From Frankiales bacterium (GTDB taxonomy: Bacteria; Actinomycetota; Actinomycetes; Mycobacteriales; Jatrophihabitantaceae): a stretch of 64,000 nt of DNA. The position numbers and the translations under genes are program-made. The notes under the pieces were generated by a model that saw only the letters and a list, made by a program, of their open reading frames with translations, had not been told where the DNA came from and made no database searches. Within the stretch, counting starts at the first letter, position 1; each line of letters opens with the position of its first letter. This document shows positions 7,612 through 16,900 of this stretch, piece after piece. The DNA lies in NCBI GenBank assembly GCA_025966315.1, contig JAOPUZ010000064.1, positions 1 to 64,000 on the forward strand, given 5' to 3'.

Positions 7612-8709
7612 CTACTCGGCGGCGACCAGCGTATGCATCCAGCCGTGCTTATCCGGAGCTTCGCCGGTCTGGACGTCGAGCAACGCCTGTCGCAGTTGCA
7701 TCGTGATCGGACCGGGTTTGCCGTCGCCCACCGTCCAGCTGTGCGCGGCACTCTTCACCTCGCCCACCGGGGTGATCACCGCCGCTGTCCCGCAGGCGAA
7801 CACCTCGGTGAGTTCGCCGCTCTCATTGCCGAGCCGCCAATCCTCGGTCGATATCTCTGCCTCAGCCGAGACGTAGCCCAAGTCGTTGGCCAGGGTGAGT
7901 AGTGAATCACGGGTGATGCCGGGCAGCAGCGTGCCACTGAGTTTCGGCGTGACGATCCGAGCGTTCGGGCCGCTGCCGTAGACGAAGTACAGGTTCATCC
8001 CGCCCATCTCTTCCACTAGCCGGTGCTCGACGGCATCAAGCCAGACGACCTGGTCGCAGCCCTCGGCGGCGGCCTGGGCCTGCGCCACCAGCGACGCGGC
8101 GTAGTTGCCGGCGCATTTGGCTTCGCCCGTCCCGCCCGGCGCCGCCCGGGTGTATTCGGTGGACAGCCAGACATTCACCGGCTGCACTCCGCGGGGGAAG
8201 TACGCACCGGCCGGCGAGCCGATCAACAGGTAGCTGTAGGAGTCTGCGGGACGGACACCCAGACCAACCTCGGTCGAGATCATAAATGGCCGCAGGTACA
8301 GGGAGGTGTCCGCGCCGGACGGAACCCAGCTGCGGTCGATGTCGACCAGGGCCTGCAACGAGTCCACGAAAGTCTCGACCGGTAGCTCCGGCATGGCCAG
8401 TCGCCGCGCGGAGCGCTGGAAGCGTTGGGCGTTCGCCTCGGGACGGAACGTGGCGATCGAGCCGTCCGGCTGGTGGTAGGCCTTCAATCCCTCGAAGATC
8501 AGCTGCCCGTAATGCAACGCCATCGTGGCCGGATCCAGCGAGAGCGGGCCGTAGGGAATTACCGCACCATCAGCCCAGCCATCGGCTACGGTCCAGTCCA
8601 CCTTGACCATGTGATCGGTGAAGAAGCGCCCGAAGCCGGGGTTGTCGAGAATCGCGCGGCGGTCCTCGACGGCGGCCGGTGCGGAATTGTGTTGAAGATT
8701 GAGGGCCAT
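7612..8709 (-). CDS. ilvE: Branched-chain amino acid aminotransferase
   Basis: A 365-aa PLP enzyme that transfers amino groups between glutamate and the ketoacids of Leu, Ile and Val. It shows the fold-type IV landmarks: FEGLKAYHQPDGSI, RPFMISTE, the PLP lysine in TGEAKCAGNYAAS, GMNLYFVYG and SGTLLPGITRDSL. The start MALNLQHN is preceded by AGGA at a suitable distance; a longer frame begins 20 codons upstream without support. With ilvA elsewhere in the window it covers two steps of branched-chain metabolism, but the two genes are not linked. Confidence 0.95.
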   Translation of the reverse strand: MALNLQHNSAPAAVEDRRAILDNPGFGRFFTDHMVKVDWTVADGWADGAVIPYGPLSLDPATMALHYGQLIFEGLKAYHQPDGSIATFRPEANAQRFQRSARRLAMPELPVETFVDSLQALVDIDRSWVPSGADTSLYLRPFMISTEVGLGVRPADSYSYLLIGSPAGAYFPRGVQPVNVWLSTEYTRAAPGGTGEAKCAGNYAASLVAQAQAAAEGCDQVVWLDAVEHRLVEEMGGMNLYFVYGSGPNARIVTPKLSGTLLPGITRDSLLTLANDLGYVSAEAEISTEDWRLGNESGELTEVFACGTAAVITPVGEVKSAAHSWTVGDGKPGPITMQLRQALLDVQTGEAPDKHGWMHTLVAAE

Positions 8710-8793
8710 AGTTGGAAATCCTAATAAATTGGCGAGTCGATTAAACAGGCGAGTAGGGGCATTGGCCACCGAACCGATATCGGTGGTCGAACG

Positions 8794-9273
8794 TCAGCTC
8801 GGCGGCCCGGCTTTGGCCGGCCGGAGCATCGGTACGTGCGGGATGCCGTCCTCGATGAATTCCTCGCCGCTCACCGCGAAGCCGAACCGGCCGTACCAGG
8901 CCCGCAGCTGGGACTGGGCGTCCAGCACGACCGCAACCTCCGGTCCGGCGTCGGTCAGGGCCGAGGCCATCAAACGGGCGGCCAGGCCGGCCGAGCGGGC
9001 CTCGGGCGCCGTTGCTACCCGACCGATGCGAGCCGATCCGTCGGGGTCCCGCAGCACCCGCAGGGTGGCCAGCACCGCGCCTGAGTCCGGGTCGGCAATC
9101 CAGAACCAGCGCGCATCCACCTCTAGGTCGCGACCGTCCAGTTCGGGGTACGCGCATTCCTGTTCCACCACGAATACGTCGGTCCGCAGCTTCAAGACGC
9201 GGTACACGGTGGCGCCGTCCAATTCGGCCGGGCGGCCCACCCGCGGTTCGAGGTTCCGGGCTGCGATGTTCAC
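8794..9273 (-). CDS. GNAT-family N-acetyltransferase (ElaA-like)
   Basis: A protein of about 159 aa with an acyl-CoA-binding GNAT core. The early segment YRVLKLRTDVFVVEQECAYPELD is typical of the ElaA group. The acetyl-CoA loop is ATAPEARSAGLAARLM (Q/RxxGxG/A variant), followed by AQSQLRAWYGRFGF. The start is uncertain: GTG at 9273 is used; GTG at 9282 or ATG at 9336 would add residues without family character, and the RBS signals are weak. It lies 84 bp upstream of ilvE on the same strand. The substrate is unknown. Confidence 0.75.
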   Translation of the reverse strand: MNIAARNLEPRVGRPAELDGATVYRVLKLRTDVFVVEQECAYPELDGRDLEVDARWFWIADPDSGAVLATLRVLRDPDGSARIGRVATAPEARSAGLAARLMASALTDAGPEVAVVLDAQSQLRAWYGRFGFAVSGEEFIEDGIPHVPMLRPAKAGPPS

Positions 9274-9410
9274 GCCACGCACCGTACCGCCGGCAGCTCT
9301 GACCAAACGCTGACATTTTCGTTGCCGCCCCGGCACATCGCGACGGCAGAGTCACGTCCAGCAACTACAGCGCGTCCATCTGTTCGTCATCTGAAACGGG
9401 AGAGCAACTC

Positions 9411-9917
9411 ATGTGGAAGAAAATCGCCGTAGCGGGCAGCACGGCCGCCGTGATCCTCGGTGCGGGTACGGCGGCTCTGGCTGCGTCCGGGAACGACACG
9501 ACCGGCGTGGTGCCGGCCGCAAACTCGTCCACCAGCGCATCGGCGACGACGACACCCAGCCATTCGGCCGCCTCGGGCAGCTCGGGTAAGGGCCGCCAAC
9601 GGGGGCCCGCGATTGCCCAGGGCCGGCTCAAGCGGGCATTGCACGCCAGCTGGGTCACCAAAGGTGAGAACGCGACATTCGTGACACACGCCGCGATCCG
9701 CGGCGCGGTGACCGCCGTTTCGGCCACCTCGATCAGCGTCAAGGCGGCCGACAACGTCACCCAGACGTACACGGTGAACAGCTCCACGAAGGTGCACACC
9801 CGCGCCGACAAGAAGGCCGCGCCGATCACCGACGTCAAGTCTGGCGACCCGGTACTGGTCGTCGGCACCGGTACGAGTTCGCTTACGGCGACCCAGGTGG
9901 TGGACGCCAAGAAGTAA
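9411..9917 (+). CDS. Secreted protein with DUF5666-like beta domain
   Basis: A 168-aa exported protein. The signal peptide MWKKIAVAGSTAAVILGAGTAALA is followed by a Ser/Thr-rich linker and a basic segment (KGRQRGPAIAQGRLKRAL). The C-terminal half (about 95-168) is a small beta-rich module with the pattern IRGAVTAVSATSISVKAAD ... VKSGDPVLVVGTG, typical of DUF5666-like OB-like repeats. No enzymatic motif is visible. Its 3' end overlaps that of the convergent histidine kinase gene by 35 bp, so the two genes could influence each other by antisense transcription. Confidence 0.7.
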   Translation: MWKKIAVAGSTAAVILGAGTAALAASGNDTTGVVPAANSSTSASATTTPSHSAASGSSGKGRQRGPAIAQGRLKRALHASWVTKGENATFVTHAAIRGAVTAVSATSISVKAADNVTQTYTVNSSTKVHTRADKKAAPITDVKSGDPVLVVGTGTSSLTATQVVDAKK

Positions 9918-11295
9918 CGGTCGCGGCGGCCAGCGGCAGCCGGACGGTGAAGCGGGCCCCGCCTTCATAGGCGTGGCCCGCTTCGATCGTTCCACCGAGC
10001 CGGCTGACCAGTCCGTGCACGATCGCGAGCCCCAATCCGGTGCCCACCTGACGTACGCCCCGGTACTTTGTGAACAGCGCTGATCTCTCGAACGCGACGG
10101 CCAGATCGGACTCGTCCAGGCCCGGCCCACCATCTCGTACCTCCAGCGCGACGGCGGAACCATCCGCGGCCGTACCCGCCGCCAATACGATCAGTGCGCC
10201 GGCCGGAGTCACCCGGAGTGCGTTTTCGAGCAGGCCGTCGACGACCTGTCGTATGCGGCCCGGATCGGATCTGATCGACACCGGCTCGCCATGGCGCTGC
10301 AACTCGAACCGCACGCCGTTGCTCGCGCAGCGGGCCGACCACACCTGTTCGACCGCCGCCGCCAATTCGAATACGTCGACGTCGACGAGTTCGATGCGAA
10401 AGTCCTGGGCGTCCAACCGGGCCAGGTCCAGCAGATCGGCCACCAGCCGGGTCAACCGCTGGGATTCGGCCAGCATCACCGAACCGACCTCGGGCACCCG
10501 CTCGGCTGGCACCACGCCGTCGGCCAGCGACTCCGCATAGCCGGTGATCGCGGTCAGCGGCGTGCGCAGATCGTGCGAGACCGACAGCAGGAATTCGCGC
10601 TGACGACCTTCGGAGTGCGACAGCGCCCCCGCGAGCCGGTTCACCGCAGCACCGACCTCGGCCACCTCGGTCGGGCCGTCCACCTCGACCTCGACGTCCC
10701 GCTGACCCGTCGCCAGCGCGTGCGCGACGGCAGCAGTGCGTCGCAACGGGCCGGCGATGCGGTACGCCACGACCAGGCCCAGCAGCACGGCGATCAGGAC
10801 GCCAACTAGCAGCCCTAGCAATATCCGCCTGATCGCTCGTTCACCCGCCGCGGTCGCGTCCGTCCGCAGCTGCACCAGCGCAATGCCGCCGACCGCGGTC
10901 GGGCGGGCCTCGACAAGTACTCGCTTGCCGCCTGAAACCCCGGTCATCGACACCGATCGGCCGGCGAGCAAGGCCGATATATCCGCCGCTGTAAGGGCAT
11001 TCGCGGCCAACGTTGCCGTCGAGGTCACGCGGCCCTGTCTGTTCACGGAGGCCGACTGGACCTTCAAGGCCAGCAGCAGCCGCCGAGCCCGTTGCTGCCC
11101 GTTCTGCGCGCTGACCGCCTGGTCGGCCGTCGACTGCGCCGCATCGGCCAGCTGGGCGAGCGTGCTCCGGGCGTTGCGCTCGTTCTCCTGCCGGATCAGG
11201 CCCACCGCGAGCAGGCCCGCGATCAGCGCCGTGATCACCGCGATGGCCACCGCCAGCAGCGAGATCCGCTGCGCCAGCGAGGCCCGACGGGTCAT
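9883..11295 (-). CDS. Sensor histidine kinase (two-component system)
   Basis: A 470-aa membrane kinase. TM1 is at about 12-33, followed by an extracytoplasmic sensor domain (about 34-155), TM2 (about 156-178) and HAMP (about 180-230). The HisKA domain has the phospho-acceptor His in SVSHDLRTPLTAI. The HATPase_c domain has an N-box (DGLLENALRVTP), G1 (VRDGGPGLD) and G2 (GTGLGLAIVHGLV). Its start overlaps the stop of the upstream response regulator by 4 bp (ATGA), showing an operon. The signal sensed is unknown. Confidence 0.92.
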   Translation of the reverse strand: MTRRASLAQRISLLAVAIAVITALIAGLLAVGLIRQENERNARSTLAQLADAAQSTADQAVSAQNGQQRARRLLLALKVQSASVNRQGRVTSTATLAANALTAADISALLAGRSVSMTGVSGGKRVLVEARPTAVGGIALVQLRTDATAAGERAIRRILLGLLVGVLIAVLLGLVVAYRIAGPLRRTAAVAHALATGQRDVEVEVDGPTEVAEVGAAVNRLAGALSHSEGRQREFLLSVSHDLRTPLTAITGYAESLADGVVPAERVPEVGSVMLAESQRLTRLVADLLDLARLDAQDFRIELVDVDVFELAAAVEQVWSARCASNGVRFELQRHGEPVSIRSDPGRIRQVVDGLLENALRVTPAGALIVLAAGTAADGSAVALEVRDGGPGLDESDLAVAFERSALFTKYRGVRQVGTGLGLAIVHGLVSRLGGTIEAGHAYEGGARFTVRLPLAAATVTSWRPPPGSP

Positions 11296-12029
11296 TCGTG
11301 CTCCGTGTCGGCCACCGGGGCGTCCCCGGGCCGAGCTTGTACGGAGTAGCCGACGCCACGCACCGTCCGGATCGGGCTGGCGTCGCCGAGTTTGGCCCGC
11401 ACCTGGGCGATGTGGACATCAACGGTCCGGGTCCCGGCCACCGACGAATAGCCCCAGACCTCGCTCATCAGCTGTTCCCGGCCGAACACCCGTCCGGGCC
11501 GTCGCATGAGAAACGCCAGCAGATCGAACTCGGTCGCGGTCAGCTCCATGGCACCACCCGCGGCGAATACCCGGCGTTCACCGAGATCAAGAGTCACCTG
11601 GCCGACCGTGAGCTCGGCGCCGGCGTCCGGCACGCCCCGGGACCGGCGCAGTACGGAGCTGACCCGGGCCACCAGTTCACGCGGCGAGAACGGCTTGGTC
11701 ACGTAATCGTCGGCGCCCAGTTCCAGGCCGAGAATCCGATCCACCTCGTCGTCCCGAGCGGTAACGAACAACACCGGCGTCCAGTCCTGCGCCGCGCGCA
11801 GCCGCCGGCACACCTCCACGCCATCGATGCCGGGCAACCCGACGTCGAGCAGGATCGCCGCTGGTTTCAACGACCGGATCGCCGCCAGACCGCGTTCGCC
11901 GTCGCCCTCGATGTGGACGCCGAACCCGGCCCGGGCCAGGTTCATCCTGATCACGTCCGCGATTGCCGCCTCGTCCTCTACTACTACGATCAGGCCACGG
12001 GCGTTCGGCGCATCGGTGGCAGTCGGCAC
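11292..12029 (-). CDS. OmpR/PhoB-family response regulator
   Basis: A 245-aa transcription factor. The receiver domain (about 12-128) has the acidic pocket VVVEDE, the phospho-acceptor Asp in ILLDVGLPG, the Thr in LFVTARD and the Lys in YVTKPFSP. The winged-helix DNA-binding domain (about 145-235) ends with the typical RTVDVHIAQVRAKLG and IRTVRGVGYS. It is the first gene of the two-component operon and overlaps the kinase gene by 4 bp. Targets are unknown; the operon is divergent from the nitroreductase gene. Confidence 0.94.
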   Translation of the reverse strand: MPTATDAPNARGLIVVVEDEAAIADVIRMNLARAGFGVHIEGDGERGLAAIRSLKPAAILLDVGLPGIDGVEVCRRLRAAQDWTPVLFVTARDDEVDRILGLELGADDYVTKPFSPRELVARVSSVLRRSRGVPDAGAELTVGQVTLDLGERRVFAAGGAMELTATEFDLLAFLMRRPGRVFGREQLMSEVWGYSSVAGTRTVDVHIAQVRAKLGDASPIRTVRGVGYSVQARPGDAPVADTEHE

Positions 12030-12117
12030 AGCGGCACTCTACTGAGCGAGCAGCGCCGATATGGTCACCGAAGTATTCGGATCGCATCAAGATCCAAACC
12101 TTCGAAGGAGCACCCGA

Positions 12118-12765
12118 ATGGCCACGCTGCCCCTCAGCCCGGACGAACTGCTCACCACCACGCGGTCGGTGCGCAAGCGGCTGGACCTGACCCGTCCGGT
12201 GCCGATGGAACTCATCCGCGAATGCCTGGAGATCGCGTTGCAGGCGCCGTCGGGCGGCAACACCCAGCCCTGGCATTGGCTCGTCGTCACCGATCCGGAC
12301 AAGCGCCGCGCGATCGGCGCCGTTTACAGCAAGGCCAACGCGAACTACGAACAATCCGCCTGGTTTGCCGGCAAGCTCTACAGCGATGATCCGGACCGGG
12401 CACCCGTCCAGCAGCGCGTCGGGGACAGCGCGAGCCATCTGGGCCAGGTGATCGGCGAGGTTCCGGTGCATGTGATTCCCTGTCTCAAGGCCGGGGCGGA
12501 GCTGCCCGCGTCCAATCAGGCCGGGCTGTGGGGCAACGTGCTGCCGGCCGCGTGGAGCTTCATGCTGGCGGCCCGGGCCCGCGGCCTGGGTACGGCCTGG
12601 ACCGCCATGCATCTGAGCTACGAACAAGAAGTCGCCGACATCCTCGGCCTGCCCGACGACATCCGGCAGGCCGCGCTGATCCCCACCGCGTACTACACCG
12701 GCGAGACGTTCCGTCCCGCGCAACGGCAGCCGCTGGACGAGGTGCTGCACGTTGACGGCTGGTAA
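12118..12765 (+). CDS. Nitroreductase-family flavoprotein
   Basis: A 215-aa FMN-dependent oxidoreductase. The N-terminal FMN-phosphate segment is TTRSVRKRLDL, then ALQAPSGGNTQPWHWLVV, typical of the family. The central segment NVLPAAWSFMLAARARGLGTAW and the C-terminal IPTAYYTGETFRPA complete the fold. The start at 12118 has an RBS, GAAGGAG, 7 nt upstream; an earlier in-frame start at 12061 lies in the divergent promoter region. The natural substrate (quinone, nitro or enone compound) cannot be told. Confidence 0.88.
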   Translation: MATLPLSPDELLTTTRSVRKRLDLTRPVPMELIRECLEIALQAPSGGNTQPWHWLVVTDPDKRRAIGAVYSKANANYEQSAWFAGKLYSDDPDRAPVQQRVGDSASHLGQVIGEVPVHVIPCLKAGAELPASNQAGLWGNVLPAAWSFMLAARARGLGTAWTAMHLSYEQEVADILGLPDDIRQAALIPTAYYTGETFRPAQRQPLDEVLHVDGW

Positions 12766-12796
12766 CCCGCCGGCCGTCACGTGAGCCGGCAGACCC

Positions 12797-13849
12797 GTGC
12801 CGACGAGCCTCGTGAACCGGCGGCACGCGCTGATCGCCAGCGGCCTGGTGGCCGTGCTGGTCATCGTCGGGCTCGTCAACCACGCCCGCAACGGCAGGCT
12901 CCAGCGCATCGGGCCGCCGGCCCCGACCACGTCCGCAGCGCCGAATCCGTTCCAGCGTTCGTCCATCTCGTTGTCCGGCGGCGCCCCGATCGCGCTGGCC
13001 GGCGGCGGCCAGCTGGTCTACGCACTGGCCGTGGATCCACCCAGGCTCATCCGGATCGACCCGAACCTGCCGGTGGCTTTTGCCGGGTCGGTACCAGTAC
13101 CGAACGGCTCCCGCTATCTCGCCTTTGACTCCGTCACCAGACGCCTATGGGTCGTCGGTGGCGGTGACCGGTCCTCGACCGTGACGGAATTCGACGCGTT
13201 GTCCTTGGCCACCAAGGTCCAGGTTCAGGTGCCGATGATGATTACTGCGGTGACCACCGAGAACGGACGTCTCTGGCTTGGCACGCCCAACGGCCTGCAC
13301 TCACTCCCGTTCGGGGGACGGGTGCCGGCGGCCGTCCGGGCCGTGCCGGGCAACGTCGTAGCCGTGGCCGCCGACCCGGTACGGGATCGGATACTGGTCG
13401 CGCTGGACGGCAGTTCGGGTACGGACCTCGTCGCGGTCCGCGACCAGGGCGGCGAGGTGGACGCCCGCGGCTCGACAAGCCTGGTGCGACCAACGTTCGC
13501 CGTGGTCGCAAATGACATCTGGCTGGGCGGCTACCTCGGGGGCGGCGCCGACGATCGGACCTTGCAGCATCTGAACCCGGCCACGCTCGTGGCGGGCGTG
13601 ACCGGTTCTGGGCCGGTGGGCGACACCGTCGGTCCGAGCGCGGCGGTGTTCCCGGGCGTGACCGTGGTGTGGGCGCTCAACGAGAACGCTCACAGCGTGA
13701 CCTGTATCAATGCCGCGACCGGCCGTGTCCAGGGTGGATGGAGCGATATCGCCGGCGGGGTCGTGTCCCGTCCCGGATTCGCCTTCGGCCTGAACGGCCA
13801 GCAGATTGTGGGCCTGCGACTAACCGAATCAGCCTGCTACCAAGGCTGA
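12797..13849 (+). CDS. Membrane-anchored beta-propeller-like protein
   Basis: A 350-aa protein beginning with GTG at 12797 (a second GTG at 12812 is possible). One N-terminal TM segment (about 10-26) is followed by a Pro/Thr linker, then a long extracytoplasmic domain. The domain has repeated strands such as YLAFDSVTRRLWVVGGGD, TTENGRLWLGTPNG and VAADPVRDRILVALDG, which look like propeller blades (Kelch/NHL/YVTN-like). No catalytic residues are recognised. It lies 31 bp after the nitroreductase gene and ends before a strong bidirectional terminator. Confidence 0.7.
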   Translation: MPTSLVNRRHALIASGLVAVLVIVGLVNHARNGRLQRIGPPAPTTSAAPNPFQRSSISLSGGAPIALAGGGQLVYALAVDPPRLIRIDPNLPVAFAGSVPVPNGSRYLAFDSVTRRLWVVGGGDRSSTVTEFDALSLATKVQVQVPMMITAVTTENGRLWLGTPNGLHSLPFGGRVPAAVRAVPGNVVAVAADPVRDRILVALDGSSGTDLVAVRDQGGEVDARGSTSLVRPTFAVVANDIWLGGYLGGGADDRTLQHLNPATLVAGVTGSGPVGDTVGPSAAVFPGVTVVWALNENAHSVTCINAATGRVQGGWSDIAGGVVSRPGFAFGLNGQQIVGLRLTESACYQG

Positions 13850-13879
13850 GCCGCCCGACCCCCACCTCAGAAACGCATT

Positions 13880-13931
13880 GCGCGGCCCGAGTTCCCGGCT
13901 CGATCGATCGAACCGGGAACTCGGGCCGCGC
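13880..13931. terminator. Bidirectional terminator hairpin
   Basis: A very long perfect inverted repeat: a 19-bp stem beginning GCGCGGCCCGAG, with a loop of about 14 nt containing CGATCGATCG. It lies between two convergent genes (the propeller-like protein and the S8 protease). There is no strong T-tract, but the stem is extremely stable. Confidence 0.85.
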
Positions 13932-13952
13932 TACGCACTGGGCCCGTAGCTG

Positions 13953-16900
13953 CTAGCTGACGGTGTAGCTGTACGGCACCGCGGCAATCACGTCGCCGGT
14001 GGTGTTGAAGGTGGCGAAGCCGAGAGCCGGCGTCACCAGATACAACACGCCGGTTACCTTCGTGCCCTTCTTGGCGGTGGGCTTGATCTTGATCGTGATC
14101 GTGCCCGTCTCACCCGGGTTGATCACGACCGGAGTCCCGAAGTCGGCGGTCGGATCCACCGCGGACAGGTACGGGTCACCGGTGGACGACGTGACCGCAG
14201 CATCGAAGCCCTGCGTCCGCGCCGACCCGACCAGAGTCGAGGTGCCGGTCGGCGCCCCGTCAGGCCCGATCGCGCCCACTTCTTCCATGTGCGTGAACCA
14301 GTACCCCTGGCCCACGGTGTCGGTCGTCTCCTTGACCGTCGCCACGGACAGCGAGTTGCCGGCCTGGGCGGCTTTGAGGTCACCAACCACATCGATGCCC
14401 CCGGTCGGCGAGCTGAGCTCGACCTGCGCGGGCAAGGTCGACGAGGCCGCCACGGTCAGGCTTTGGGTGCCTGGCGGGACGAGGTAGCCGGGTGCGGCGC
14501 CGTCGGGCAGTTTGACGGTGCCCGAGGAGAACTGCGGTGCCAGCTCCAGGGTCTGCAGCGCGGTGGTCCGCGCATCAGCCTGGACGTCGATCGGGGCGAT
14601 ACCGGTGTTGTTCACCCACAGCTTGGCCGTAACCGTGCTACCGGCCGCGATCTTCGTCTTGACCGAGTTCGGCAGTCCGATCGAGGCGAGGTTGCTCTGG
14701 TTGAACGCGATCTTTCCGGTGAAGCTCTGCTCGAGATCCTTACCGGTCACCGGGTTCTGCACCAGCACCACGATCCGCCACCGTCCCGCTATCGGGTTGA
14801 TGGCGTTGAGCTGCGTACCGAGACCTTGCCCGAGCGCGATCCCCGACGAGTCGACGACCACGTTCGTGCCGGCCGACTTGACCTCACCGGTCGGCGAGAT
14901 GAGGCCGACCTCCAGGAAGTCGCCGGCATCGTGGGCCAGCTTGACGCCCACGCTGATGTCCTTCTTGCCCTTGGGCACATCGAAGGCGTACGTGAACGTC
15001 TGAGCCGCCGAACCCGCACGCGCGTTGCCGCCGGTGATCACTCCGCTGAACGCACCGACGCTGGACGTGATCGGCACGATGGCCCGGATGACGGCCGGGA
15101 TAGAGGTGTGGTGGCCACCGGAACTGGCGAACGTGATGGCATCGGCGGTGTCACCGCTGACGGCCGGCGTCGGGAGCGTGACCTTGACGTTCTTGGACTG
15201 GCCGGGAGACAGCGTGAACAGCGCCGGGCTGACGCGACCGACCGGTACCGCGCGCTGCGATGTCGTGCGCAGCGTGACGTCTCCGGTGTAACCGCTCGCT
15301 CCGCCAACCGTGTATTCGATGGCCGTCCACACCCCTGCGGTGGGGTGCGCGACGTCGAGGTTGGCGAAGTTCGCCGTGGCCGGGCCGCCCTGCGGACGGC
15401 TGTTAGCGACATACGTCCCGGTCGGATCGAGCAGTGTCAGCCGAACTACCGGGGTGACGGTCGCGCCACCGGCCCCCTTCTGCGGCCTGCCCTGCCAGAT
15501 CATGGCGGCCGCGAGCCGATCGGTGCCGGCCGGCACCGAGAAGCTCACCTTCTTGTATGCCCATGGCACACCGCCGATTGCGTACGGGAACTTCGGATCG
15601 GTGGTCGAGTTGATGACCGTCGTGGTGGCGACATCGGTGATGGTGGCGTAATTACGCGTACCGGCCGACACAGTCAGCGGCTTGGTGCCGACGTTGCGTA
15701 CGCCCACCGTCGAGGTCGTGGTCGACCCCGGCTTGGCCGAGATGTTGAGCTGGTTGGTCGACAACGCGATGTTCGACGAGACCCCTGCGGGTGGGACCTT
15801 CGTCGCGCCCGGGTAGGTCAGCGCCGCTTCTACCGCGGCACGCGAATCGAGCAGTCCGGCGCCCTGTTCCTCCGCCGGCAGGCCGAGGTCCTTGGCCGTG
15901 CTGGTCAGCAATTTCTTGATCAGGGCGGGCGAGGGCGAGGAGCCGGCGTGGGTCTCGCGGTAGGCCTGGATGACCAGCGCCGCAGCACCGGCGGTCAGCG
16001 GTGCGGACTGGCTGGTGCCACCGAACAGCTGGACGTCGGACGGTTTGCTGTTGTAATCCGTGCACTCCGGGCCGCTCTTGGCGCAGACCGCCCAGCCGGC
16101 TTCGCCCGGCGCGCTCAGGTCGATCGTCTTGCCGCCCTGAGTAAAGCCGGCCGACGACAGGGACGAGACCTCGTCGTTGAGCCACTTGCCGTTGGAGAAC
16201 GCGAACGCGGCGTAGCCGGTTTGGGCGTACCCGCGGGAGTTGGTCGTGGCCCCGACCGAGATGACGTTCGGGTCGGTCGACGGCGAACCGATGGTGCTGG
16301 TTACGCCGGCATCACCGGAGGACACCGTGACGGTCACCCCGGCCGCGACGGCCTGATCGTTGAACGCCGAGATTGCATCGCGGGCACTCGAATCCGGCAG
16401 TGGTGAGCCGCCGAAGGACTCGTTGATGACGTCCACGTGATCGACCGTCACCGCGTAGTCGATGGCCTGGATGATCGAGGACGCATAGAAGTCGATCTTC
16501 AGGGCGACAATGCTGGCCCCTGGCGACATGCCCAGGATCCGGATGTTGCATCCCTTGGGCAGCGCGTAGGCCGCGTTCACGAACTCGGAGAGATCATGCG
16601 AGACGAGGCCCTGGGCAGCGATCGAGGAGGCGTCGCCGTACGCTTCGGCGCCGCCGTCAGCCGGATTCGGGCCATCCGAGGAGAACGCCTTGTAGTCAGT
16701 GATGACGTGCGAGCCGTCCTTGCGAATGAAGTCCGGGTTGTTCGGATCGATGCCGTCCGCGATGTAAGCCACCTTGACGCCGGTGCCGTCGACCAGTTGC
16801 TGCGCGGTCTTCGCGTTCGGATCGTCCGAAGCCGTGTTCGTATCGCTCAGCGCTTCGGGCTCGAGCAACGGCTTACTCGGGTCGGTCGGGCAGATGGCGG

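Noticed and set aside
14289-16406. A 705-aa open frame on the plus strand
   Set aside because: It lies entirely opposite the S8 protease gene; composition is Arg/Gly/Asp-rich as expected of an antisense shadow in high-GC DNA.
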